Notes under the pieces: generated by a model
Told to the model about the DNA's origin: nothing
Seen by the model: only the letters and a program-made list of their open reading frames with translations
Database searches by the model: none
NCBI GenBank assembly: GCA_028293725.1
Contig: JAQGOE010000272.1
Coordinates: forward strand, 1-22,476
DNA: 22,476 bases
Source of the DNA: Gammaproteobacteria bacterium
GTDB taxonomy: Bacteria; Pseudomonadota; Gammaproteobacteria; Steroidobacterales; Steroidobacteraceae
Direction: 5' to 3'
Translations under genes and position numbers: made by a program
Shown here: positions 1 to 6,377 of the stretch, in pieces
Layout: every line of letters begins with the position of its first letter
How positions within the stretch are numbered: position 1 is the stretch's first letter

Positions 1-374
1 CGCTCGATGCACTGCTGCTGATCAAGGTCTATCACGATTTCTACTGGATCGACACCGACCCGAAGGCGGTCTGGCCAAAGATGGATGCTGCCGTCGTGCT
101 CGATCAACTCACCCGCGTGTTGAAACCCGGAGGCGTCGTGTTGCTCGAGGATCACTCCGCGAAGGCCGGCACGGGCAGCGCCGATGCCGGGACTCTCCAC
201 CGCATCGACGAGGCTTATACCGTGCGCGATTTCGAAAAGCGCGGTTTCAAGCTCATTGCCAAGAGCGACCTGCTGCGCCGGCCGCAGGATGAGCGCACCC
301 TGGTGTCTTACACATCGCCGGGTTTGGGCAAGACCGACCGTTTTGTGCTCGTGTTTCGCAAAAACGCCAGCTAA
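1..374 (+). CDS. Class I SAM-dependent methyltransferase-like protein, 3' part only
   Basis: The gene is cut by the window start. The last 124 codons, in frame from position 3, end at TAA 372-374. The visible part is the C-terminal half of a Rossmann-type methyltransferase: YHDFYW, then VLKPGG followed by VVLLEDHS (the strand after the post-motif III turn), GTLHRID, and a C-terminal KTDRFVLVFRK strand. It aligns by eye along its whole length with the complete gene at 2402-3181 (there YHDL, ALKPGG, LDHTAEKG, STLHR, KTDQYILKFRK). The two are therefore paralogues of the same predicted-methyltransferase family (COG4798-like). The SAM-binding glycine motif and any signal peptide would lie upstream, outside the window. 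The S9 peptidase gene begins 37 nt downstream on the same strand, so co-transcription is likely. The substrate is unknown. Confidence 0.85.
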   Translation, partial: LDALLLIKVYHDFYWIDTDPKAVWPKMDAAVVLDQLTRVLKPGGVVLLEDHSAKAGTGSADAGTLHRIDEAYTVRDFEKRGFKLIAKSDLLRRPQDERTLVSYTSPGLGKTDRFVLVFRKNAS

Positions 375-411
375 CATCCCGAGCAAGCCAGAGCTTTGCA
401 GGGATGTGCGG

Positions 412-2349
412 GTGTTACATAAGAAGAAGTTCGCCGGACCGGCCGTCGCCGTCTTAGCGTTGGCCGCGGCATTTGTCGCCCCCCAGGGCCGGACGGCACC
501 CCTGGAGGTGTACGGGAAGCTACCGAGCGTGGAGGATGTCGCGCTTTCGCCCGACGGCTCGCGGCTCGCCATGATTCGCCCCGTCGCGGACGACCGAATG
601 CTGGTGGTGATCTCTGTCTCCGAACACAAAGTGTTGGGCAAGGGGTTGCGCATCGGGAGCACGAAGCTGCGCTCGCTCGAATGGGCGGACGACGATCACC
701 TGATGATCGTCACGTCCGAAACCGCACTACCCATGGGCCTCATCGGCAGAAGACACGAGTGGTATCTGCTGCACGTCTGGGACGTCGACAAGCAGAAGAT
801 GAGCTCCTATCCCGATCCCGACAAGACGGAGGATGTCCGGATCATGAACGCCCTCTATGACGACGTTATGGTCCGGCGCCTGGATGGCCATACCATCTTG
901 TTCGTGCCGGGGATCTATCTGGCCGACGAGACGCTACCCGCCCTGTTTCGGGTCGATCTCGCCACTGGTCGCCAGCGGCTGATGCGCCAGGGATCGGAGC
1001 AGACGCAAGAGTGGCTGGTGGATGAAAAAGGCGAGATCGCGGCCGAGGAAGACTACGACCAGAAGCAGCAGCGCTGGCGGATGTTGGAGCGCCGCGACGG
1101 ACGGCTGCAGGAAATCGCCTCGGGACACGAGCCCATCGATATTCCGGAGCTGTTGGGTTTTGGTCCGCAGCCCGGCACGTTGCTCGTGCAGACCCACGAG
1201 GACGGCGGTGCGGTCTGGCGCCTGCTGTCACTGCAGGACGGCTCGTTCGGACCTTCGATGGCGGAGCGCGACTCCCTGGGGGCGCCGATCGAAGATCGAC
1301 TGACCCATCGCATGATCGGCGGAGTACACCTCGACGACTCCCGGCACTACGTCTTCTTCGATCCCCGCATCCGGGCTGTCTGGAGCTCGATCGTGGACGG
1401 CTTTTCCGACGAGCAGTTGGAATTCGTCTCCGCCTCCGCGGACTTCGCGAAAGTCGTCGTGAAGGTCAACGGGCCGATTCACGGCTACATGTACGTGCTG
1501 ATGGACATGAGCACACATAGGGGGACGCCGATCGGCGAGGTGTATAGCGGAGTGGGCGTGCCGCTGGAAACCAAGCCACTGACCTATCCGGCGGCCGACG
1601 GGTTGCAGATTCCAGCCTATCTCACCTTCCCCCGTGGCAAGCCGCCCAAAAACCTGCCACTCATCGTGTTTCCGCACGGCGGTCCCGCGGCCCGGGACTC
1701 GGCTGAGTTCGGCTGGTGGGCACAAGCCATGGCCGCGCAGGGATACCTCGTCCTGCAACCCAACTATCGTGGCTCGATCGTCACCGAGAAACTGCTCGAG
1801 GCGGGCTTCGGCGAATGGGGTCGCAAAATGCAGACCGATCTGTCCGACGGGGTTCGTTATCTCGTTAAGGAGGGGACGGTCGATCCGGCTCGCGTCTGCA
1901 TCGTGGGTGCCAGCTACGGTGGCTACGCCGCACTGGCCGGTGTGACGCTCGATCCGGGTGTCTACCGGTGCGCCGTCTCCGTGGCCGGAATTTCCGACCT
2001 CAAACGGATGTTGCAAGGCGTGGATGAATACAACACCGCCAGCTCGCTGCGCTTCTGGAATCGATACATGGGAGTGACCGGCCCGTCGGATCCGCTGTTA
2101 CAGCAGTTCTCCCCGATCAAACACGTGGATGCGATCAAGGTGCCGGTGCTCCTGATTCACGGCCGCGACGACAGTGTCGTTTCATTCGACCAGAGCACCG
2201 CCATGCTCGACGCGATGAAGCATGCGAAAAAAGAGGTCGAAATGGTGGTCCTCAAGAACGAGGACCACTGGCTGTCGCGCAGTGAGACCCGCCTGCAGAT
2301 GTTGCAGTCGTCAGTGGCTTTCCTGCGCGCCCACAATCCACCGGACTGA
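412..2349 (+). CDS. Exported S9-family serine peptidase (prolyl oligopeptidase / acylaminoacyl-peptidase type)
   Basis: This is a 645-residue protein with an N-terminal signal peptide (MLHKKK, then a hydrophobic stretch to about residue 26, then an RTA cleavage-like site). A beta-propeller-like region follows (SPDGSRLAM near residue 46) and a C-terminal alpha/beta hydrolase from about residue 390. Catalytic residues are visible: Ser501 in GASYGGY, Asp587 in HGRDDSVV, His619 in EDHW. The oxyanion-side HGGP motif and PNYRGS also match S9 peptidases. The family cleaves short peptides, often N-terminal dipeptides or acylated residues, here probably in the periplasm. I chose GTG 412 because AGGGA at 400-404 gives a 7-nt spacing and the signal peptide starts there. 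The longer in-frame extension would overlap the preceding gene. It sits between two related methyltransferase-like genes. Confidence 0.93.
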   Translation: MLHKKKFAGPAVAVLALAAAFVAPQGRTAPLEVYGKLPSVEDVALSPDGSRLAMIRPVADDRMLVVISVSEHKVLGKGLRIGSTKLRSLEWADDDHLMIVTSETALPMGLIGRRHEWYLLHVWDVDKQKMSSYPDPDKTEDVRIMNALYDDVMVRRLDGHTILFVPGIYLADETLPALFRVDLATGRQRLMRQGSEQTQEWLVDEKGEIAAEEDYDQKQQRWRMLERRDGRLQEIASGHEPIDIPELLGFGPQPGTLLVQTHEDGGAVWRLLSLQDGSFGPSMAERDSLGAPIEDRLTHRMIGGVHLDDSRHYVFFDPRIRAVWSSIVDGFSDEQLEFVSASADFAKVVVKVNGPIHGYMYVLMDMSTHRGTPIGEVYSGVGVPLETKPLTYPAADGLQIPAYLTFPRGKPPKNLPLIVFPHGGPAARDSAEFGWWAQAMAAQGYLVLQPNYRGSIVTEKLLEAGFGEWGRKMQTDLSDGVRYLVKEGTVDPARVCIVGASYGGYAALAGVTLDPGVYRCAVSVAGISDLKRMLQGVDEYNTASSLRFWNRYMGVTGPSDPLLQQFSPIKHVDAIKVPVLLIHGRDDSVVSFDQSTAMLDAMKHAKKEVEMVVLKNEDHWLSRSETRLQMLQSSVAFLRAHNPPD

Positions 2350-2381
2350 GGGCGCGCGCTGGAAACCTGACTGCCGTGCCT

Positions 2382-2413
2382 GGGCTTACCCGGGCTTGGG
2401 CTTACTTGGGCTT
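2382..2413. repeat. Two-copy 16-bp tandem duplication across the methyltransferase stop
   Basis: Two adjacent 16-nt units (2382-2397 and 2398-2413) differ at two positions. Both contain GGGCTTAC. The second unit encodes the last lysines and the TAA of the minus-strand gene ending at 2402; the first carries a second in-phase-looking TAA copy outside it. It fills part of the 52-nt space between two convergent genes. No intrinsic terminator is evident there. Confidence 0.6.
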
Positions 2414-3181
2414 GCGGAACTTCAGGATGTACTGATCCGTCTTGCCCTGGACCGCGGCATCGAACACCTTCGCCGTATGCGGATCGTTGGCATTGCGCAG
2501 GACCTCGCTCTGAGCCACGAACTTGAAGCCGGCCGCGGCGACCTCCGTCTTCACCGCTTCCGGGTCGCTCCGATGCAGGGTCGAGGTGTCTCGAAACCCC
2601 GAGCCTTTCTCTGCAGTGTGATCGAGGACGATGTACGTGCCGCCCGGCTTGAGCGCGTCGAATATCGCCTTGTTGATAGCTGCGACATCCACGTTCGGGA
2701 TGTTGTGGAGGTCATGATAGTTGTCCGAGGTCCACACCAGGTCGACCTGTTCGGGCAGCGCCAGGGTGGTCAGAGTGGCAAACGCCGCCTGCACGACGCT
2801 CACATTGCCGTAATGCGGGTCGGCAGCAATGGCCTTCACCGCGGCCGCCCGATCCGGTGCACCCGCGGGGGCGTCGGGACGCGGCGCGGGCGCCACCGCA
2901 AACACGTGGCCTTTCGGACCGACTACAACGCTGAAGATACGGGTGAAGTAGCCGGACCCGGGAAGCAGATCGGCGACCTTCTGTCCGGGCTTGAGGTCCG
3001 AGAAGGCAACGCTCTCATCCGGCTTACGATTCACGTCGCGCGCGCGATCCGCATCGGGACGCGCCGTGTCCGCTACCGCGGCAGCAATGGGTTTCGGTAT
3101 TCCACTGGCAGCCTGCGCAGCGGTGATGGAGAAGGTTAGTGCGGCGAGCAGCGTTCCCGCGGCAAGAGACAAAGTACGCAT
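2402..3181 (-). CDS. Signal-peptide-bearing class I SAM-dependent methyltransferase-like protein
   Basis: The 259-residue protein begins with a clear Sec signal peptide (MRTLSLAAGTLLAAL, cleavage near AQA at residues 22-24). The methyltransferase core follows: a motif I-like VADLLPGSGYFT at residues 69-80, a VWTSDNYHDL segment, ALKPGG, then a strand ending in LDHTAEKG, and a terminal KTDQYILKFRK strand. This is the COG4798-type predicted methyltransferase. SAM is normally cytoplasmic, so a periplasmic enzyme of this fold is odd; the glycine-rich loop nevertheless looks intact. A purine run (AAAAGGGG) lies about 10 nt upstream of the ATG. The truncated gene at 1-374 is its paralogue. It is convergent with the S9 peptidase and lies 109 nt downstream of the MarR-GNAT gene on the same strand. 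I could not resolve a promoter in that gap. Confidence 0.88.
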   Translation of the reverse strand: MRTLSLAAGTLLAALTFSITAAQAASGIPKPIAAAVADTARPDADRARDVNRKPDESVAFSDLKPGQKVADLLPGSGYFTRIFSVVVGPKGHVFAVAPAPRPDAPAGAPDRAAAVKAIAADPHYGNVSVVQAAFATLTTLALPEQVDLVWTSDNYHDLHNIPNVDVAAINKAIFDALKPGGTYIVLDHTAEKGSGFRDTSTLHRSDPEAVKTEVAAAGFKFVAQSEVLRNANDPHTAKVFDAAVQGKTDQYILKFRKPK

Positions 3182-3290
3182 CGTTCGGCGCCCCTTTTTG
3201 ATTGGTGCGCGACTCTAGCAGGGCGACCCTGACATCTTCTATCAATGCGGTGAAACGAGACCTCGACGCGGTCAGCAGGGGACGGGCGCC

Positions 3291-4259
3291 CTAGGTCTTA
3301 GCGCCGTGAAGCTCGCGTTCCCAGGTTTCGCCAATGAGATCGTGCCCGAAGCTGCGATGCGGCTCCCGAGCGGTCTTCACGAAGCCCGCCTCGGTGTAGA
3401 GGTGACGCGCCGCTGTCAGAGTCTCCTGGGTCCAAAGAGCGATTTTCAGGTAGCCGGCCGCGAGCGCGAAGCGCACACACTCGGCAACCAGTTTCCGACC
3501 AACCCCGAGGCCGCGCGCATCGGGATCCACCAGCAGCAGCCGGAGTTTCGCGGTCGTCGCATCCTTGGCTACCAGGAAAATACATCCAACCCGACGTCCG
3601 TCGTGCTCGGCGATCCAACAACGCTCGCGCGTGACATCGAGCTTGCGTACGAATTCGGCAGTGATCTCGGCGACCAACGCCTCGAATTCTTCGTTCCAGC
3701 CGTACTCCTGGTGATAGATCTCGCCGTGCCGCTGCACGACCCAGCCCATGTCGCCGGGGCGGTGGCCACGCAGGATGAGTTGCGGGACAAGGTTGCCTTT
3801 CTCAGGTTGGCTTTTTTCACTCGGGCCTTTATCCAGCGCGTTCTGGATCATATCCATCGCCTCCAACAAGACGCGGCGCCGCTCCTCATCCAACGCAGTA
3901 AGCATGCCGCGCACCTGCTCCTGCGAGCGCTTCTCGAGGGGCGCGAACACGCGCATTCCGGCCGGGGTCATGCGCAGATGCTGCCGGCGTCCGTCTTCGG
4001 GTGCCGGCGTACGAACCAACAGCTTTTTGGTCTCGAAGCCTTTCAGCATCCGGCTCAGGTAGCCGCGATCCAGGTCGAGCCCCTCGGCCAACTCGCCCGC
4101 CGTGACACCACTGCGATGCGCGATCTCGTACATCACGCGCACCTGGGTCAGTGAGTAAGGACTGTCGAGCAGTCCTTCCGACAGCACGCCGATGCGGCGG
4201 GTGTAATCCCGATTGAAGGCCCGGACCCGGGAGATCTGAGTGGCGGAAATAGTGCCCAT
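3291..4259 (-). CDS. MarR-family winged-helix regulator fused to GNAT acetyltransferase
   Basis: This is a 322-residue two-domain protein. Residues about 30-110 form a MarR-type winged helix (SLTQVRVMYEIAHR, then TAGELAEGLDLDRGYLSRML as recognition helix, then the wing with EDGRRQHLRMTPAG). Residues about 155-318 form a GNAT N-acetyltransferase with the acetyl-CoA motif A around LLLVDPDARGLGVGRKL (241-257) and the typical YTEAGF near the end. Such fusions are widespread in Proteobacteria and couple DNA binding to an acetyltransferase of usually unknown substrate. I chose ATG 4259, with GGAAA upstream. The TTG 36 nt further out lies inside the operator palindrome, so it is an unlikely start. 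The palindrome directly in front of the gene suggests autoregulation. The APH-fold kinase and LysE exporter lie upstream on the same strand and might belong to the same regulon. Confidence 0.92.
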   Translation of the reverse strand: MGTISATQISRVRAFNRDYTRRIGVLSEGLLDSPYSLTQVRVMYEIAHRSGVTAGELAEGLDLDRGYLSRMLKGFETKKLLVRTPAPEDGRRQHLRMTPAGMRVFAPLEKRSQEQVRGMLTALDEERRRVLLEAMDMIQNALDKGPSEKSQPEKGNLVPQLILRGHRPGDMGWVVQRHGEIYHQEYGWNEEFEALVAEITAEFVRKLDVTRERCWIAEHDGRRVGCIFLVAKDATTAKLRLLLVDPDARGLGVGRKLVAECVRFALAAGYLKIALWTQETLTAARHLYTEAGFVKTAREPHRSFGHDLIGETWERELHGAKT

Positions 4260-4275
4260 GGAAGGCAGTTTCCAC

Positions 4276-4302
4276 AATATAGTTGCCTCAGTCAACTATA
4301 TT
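4276..4302. promoter_or_regulatory. Palindromic operator, probable MarR-type binding site
   Basis: A perfect inverted repeat has 10-bp arms: AATATAGTTG (4276-4285) and CAACTATATT (4293-4302), with a 7-bp centre. Its core, AGTTG-N7-CAACT with a GCCTCAGTC centre, is of the kind MarR dimers bind. It sits 17 bp upstream of the chosen MarR-GNAT start, and its AT-rich arms stand out from the GC-rich surroundings. It probably overlaps the promoter (TATATT or TATAGT as -10), but I could not assign the -35 with confidence. Confidence 0.75.
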
Positions 4303-4345
4303 CATGCGACGACTGGCGAGCGGCGAACCGGTCGGTCGGGGTGAC

Positions 4346-5230
4346 TCACGAGCCAGCGGCAACGCGGCGCAGTGTCTGCTCGCCTATGGCGGCGTGGCGT
4401 GGGTCGTCCTCGAGACCCGCATCGAGGAGCGTCACCCCGAAGCCGATCGCCCAACCCTTCGCCCGCATGTAGGTGTTATGCGAGACGGTGCCGTAGGCGC
4501 TGAAGGCCAGCCGACGCGCCTGCGGATCTTCAAACAACATCCAGATGGCCGCGAGGTCGGTAGCACGGTCGCCGGTAGCGATGTCGCCCCAGTCGATGAT
4601 TCCACTGAACAGCCCGTCTTCGACGAGAACGTTACGCGGATGCAGATCGCCGTGTATCCAGGTCGGCGTGACATCGACAGCCGCCGACAGCGCGGCCCGC
4701 CACATGCGCCACATTGCGGGGGTTATCAGTGACGTTCGGGTTTCGAGCCGGCGCATGCGCTCTTCGACTTGCGGCGCCCGTTTCTGCAGGGGCACGCCGC
4801 GGACCGGATTCGTTGGCGCCTGGGCAGGCGCCGGAGTGTGCAACGCTTTGAGAAACGCGCCCAGCCGCGGAGCTTCGGCGGCGAGCGGCGGACCCAGATC
4901 CGCGGCCTCTCCCGCCAGCCACGGGACGATGCTCCACCTCCACGGGTAACCGCATCCGGGCACTCCGGTCCACAGCGGTACGGGAATATGGAGCGGCAGC
5001 TTCTCCGCCAGACCCGGTAGCCAGGTCTGCTCATGCACGACCAGGGCGGCAGCAGCCTCACGTCGCGGGAAACGCAGGCAAAAGGCATCCCCCAGCCGCA
5101 CCATGACATTGTCCCAGCCGGCTTCGACCGGCACGCAGGGCAAGTGAGCCAGATTGGGGTGCTGCTCCTGGAGAAGCGCCTGAATCAGCGCCGCATCGAC
5201 CTCGACTTCCGCCGCCGGCGTTCCGGCCAT
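4346..5230 (-). CDS. Aminoglycoside phosphotransferase (APH)-fold kinase family protein
   Basis: The 294-residue protein has the protein-kinase-like APH/choline kinase fold. The N-lobe contains GWDNVMVRLGDAFCLRFPRR, including the ATP-site strand. The C-lobe has the catalytic loop HGDLHPRNVL (His193, Asp195, Asn200) and the metal-binding IIDWGD (211-216), followed by DRATDLAAIW. These match the APH enzyme family (PF01636). Many members phosphorylate small hydroxylated molecules other than aminoglycosides, so a resistance role is not shown. The start ATG 5230 has GGGGAGGG upstream at about 8 nt. The LysE-type gene ends 58 nt upstream on the same strand, so the two may be co-transcribed. Confidence 0.9.
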   Translation of the reverse strand: MAGTPAAEVEVDAALIQALLQEQHPNLAHLPCVPVEAGWDNVMVRLGDAFCLRFPRREAAAALVVHEQTWLPGLAEKLPLHIPVPLWTGVPGCGYPWRWSIVPWLAGEAADLGPPLAAEAPRLGAFLKALHTPAPAQAPTNPVRGVPLQKRAPQVEERMRRLETRTSLITPAMWRMWRAALSAAVDVTPTWIHGDLHPRNVLVEDGLFSGIIDWGDIATGDRATDLAAIWMLFEDPQARRLAFSAYGTVSHNTYMRAKGWAIGFGVTLLDAGLEDDPRHAAIGEQTLRRVAAGS

Positions 5231-5288
5231 GAGCCCGCACCCTCCCCAGACCGAGCGCCGATGGCCCGACCAGGGACGTCCAGGGCGC

Positions 5289-5921
5289 TTACCGACGCGA
5301 TTCGAATGCCATCCGCAGTCCCAGGCCCGCGAGCACCGTCCCCATCAGCCACCTCTGGACGACCATCCAGACGGGCCGTGAGCCGAGGAAGGCCGCAATG
5401 GTGCCGGCAGCCGTCGCAATCAGGGCGTTGAGACTCAGACTGATTATGATCTGCAGGCTGCCGAGAACGAGTGACTGGGTCAACACATTGCCACGTGCCG
5501 GATCGATGAATTGCGGCAATAGTGAGAGATAGAGCATGGCCGCCTTGGGGTTCAGCAGATTCGTGACAAAACCCATGGCGAACAGCCTGCGGTTACTGTC
5601 CACGGGTAGGTCGCGCACCTGGAAGGGCGAGCGGCCGCCGGGCTTCAGCGCCTGCCACGCGAGGTACAGGAGATAGGCTGCGCCCGCCAGCCGCAGCCCG
5701 TCGTAGGCGAGCGGAACCGCGAACAACAGGGCCGTGATGCCCAAGGCCGCGGCCAGCATGTAAACCAGGAAGCCCAGGCCCACGCCCCCCAGTGAGACCA
5801 ACCCGGCGCGGCGACCCTGGCAGATCGAGCGCGACACGAGATACATCATGTTGGGCCCCGGCGTGAGCACCAGTCCGAGGCAGAGCAACGCGAATGCGAA
5901 CAATGTCGATGTAGCAGGCAA
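5289..5921 (-). CDS. LysE/RhtB-family amino-acid exporter
   Basis: The 210-residue, strongly hydrophobic protein has about six predicted membrane segments. It carries the family signature near the N-terminus (LTPGPNMMYLVSRS, then GRRAGLVSLGGVGLG) and a central FVTNLLNPKAAMLYLSLLPQF, both diagnostic of LysE/RhtB translocators. The family exports amino acids and derivatives such as homoserine, threonine or lysine by proton antiport; the substrate here cannot be told. I chose the TTG at 5921 because GGGAG stands 6-7 nt upstream and the product then begins exactly at the first membrane helix. No ATG is available at a suitable position. It is divergent from the SPFH gene across a 456-bp spacer. 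Confidence 0.9.
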   Translation of the reverse strand: MPATSTLFAFALLCLGLVLTPGPNMMYLVSRSICQGRRAGLVSLGGVGLGFLVYMLAAALGITALLFAVPLAYDGLRLAGAAYLLYLAWQALKPGGRSPFQVRDLPVDSNRRLFAMGFVTNLLNPKAAMLYLSLLPQFIDPARGNVLTQSLVLGSLQIIISLSLNALIATAAGTIAAFLGSRPVWMVVQRWLMGTVLAGLGLRMAFESRR

Positions 5922-6076
5922 GACTCACTCCCGAGGGATCGAACAGGGACCGCCAGCGCTCACCTCGGGCGCCGCATCCGCTCCACGGGCTACACGGTAC
6001 CTCATCCCGGTCGCCCACCTGTAGATACGCGCTCAACATCCGTTTTCGCACTGTATCGGTGCACGACCGGCACACG

Positions 6077-6109
6077 CTCAACACAACACTCTCATGTTGA
6101 CTTGTTGAG
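6077..6109. repeat. Nested inverted repeat (CTCAACA / TGTTGAG), possible operator
   Basis: The outer arms CTCAACA (6077-6083) and TGTTGAG (6103-6109) enclose inner arms CAACA (6084-6088) and TGTTG (6095-6099) around a 6-nt loop, with a 3-nt bulge ACT on one side. A further GCTCAACA occurs 45 bp upstream at 6031-6038. It could be a regulator binding site for the divergent promoters. No regulator is assigned. Confidence 0.4.
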
Positions 6110-6323
6110 ACGCCGGTGCGCCAGTGCGCGTCATTCACACCAGACGCAAAAGCGTCGCATCCGCAAGCGAGACCTGGCTCATCGCTGCATCAATCCCCGC
6201 ACTCATAGCAGGCCCGCAGGCCCCCGCGACCGCATCGATTCACGCATGCGTCAATCGTGCCAACAGTCCTGTAGCGCCGAAATGCTCACAGGGCACTCAC
6301 GAGGCCCGGCGCATCGTGATTGC

Positions 6324-6341
6324 GCGGGTGGCCGCACCCGC
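6324..6341 (+). promoter_or_regulatory. GC-rich hairpin in the SPFH 5' leader
   Basis: There is a perfect 7-bp stem, GCGGGTG with CACCCGC, and a GCCG loop. It is followed by an A-rich stretch and the GGAGG ribosome site of the SPFH gene. It could be a 5' stabiliser or part of the leader. No U-run follows it, so it is not an intrinsic terminator. Confidence 0.35.
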
Positions 6342-6377
6342 TGAAAAAACGAAGCAATAGTTTCATTGGAGGCCACC

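Larger units (their letters stand above)
5922..6377. other. Divergent intergenic region between lysE-like and SPFH genes
   Basis: There are 456 bp with no convincing gene. Short open frames on the plus strand (for example 6124-6360) lack a ribosome site and any recognisable protein features. The region must hold promoters for both flanking genes, but no textbook -35/-10 pair stands out. It contains repeated TGTTGAG-like elements: GCTCAACA at 6031-6038 and 6076-6083, and TGTTGAC/TGTTGAG at 6095-6109. It also has a GC-rich hairpin just before the SPFH ribosome site. Confidence 0.6.

Noticed and set aside
2222..3139. A 305-codon plus-strand open frame across the methyltransferase gene
   Set aside because: It overlaps the end of the S9 gene and runs antisense to a clear signal-peptide/methyltransferase frame. 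The composition is Arg/Gly-rich with no motif.
4260..4295. TTG start 12 codons upstream for the MarR-GNAT gene
   Set aside because: It lies inside the palindromic operator and lacks a ribosome site; ATG 4259 fits better.
4346..5230. Aminoglycoside resistance gene
   Set aside because: The fold is APH-like, but the family is broad and no resistance-specific subfamily feature or mobile context is visible.
6124..6360. A 78-codon plus-strand open frame in the lysE-SPFH spacer
   Set aside because: It has no Shine-Dalgarno, membrane or domain features, and overlaps other equally poor frames. It was kept as non-coding.
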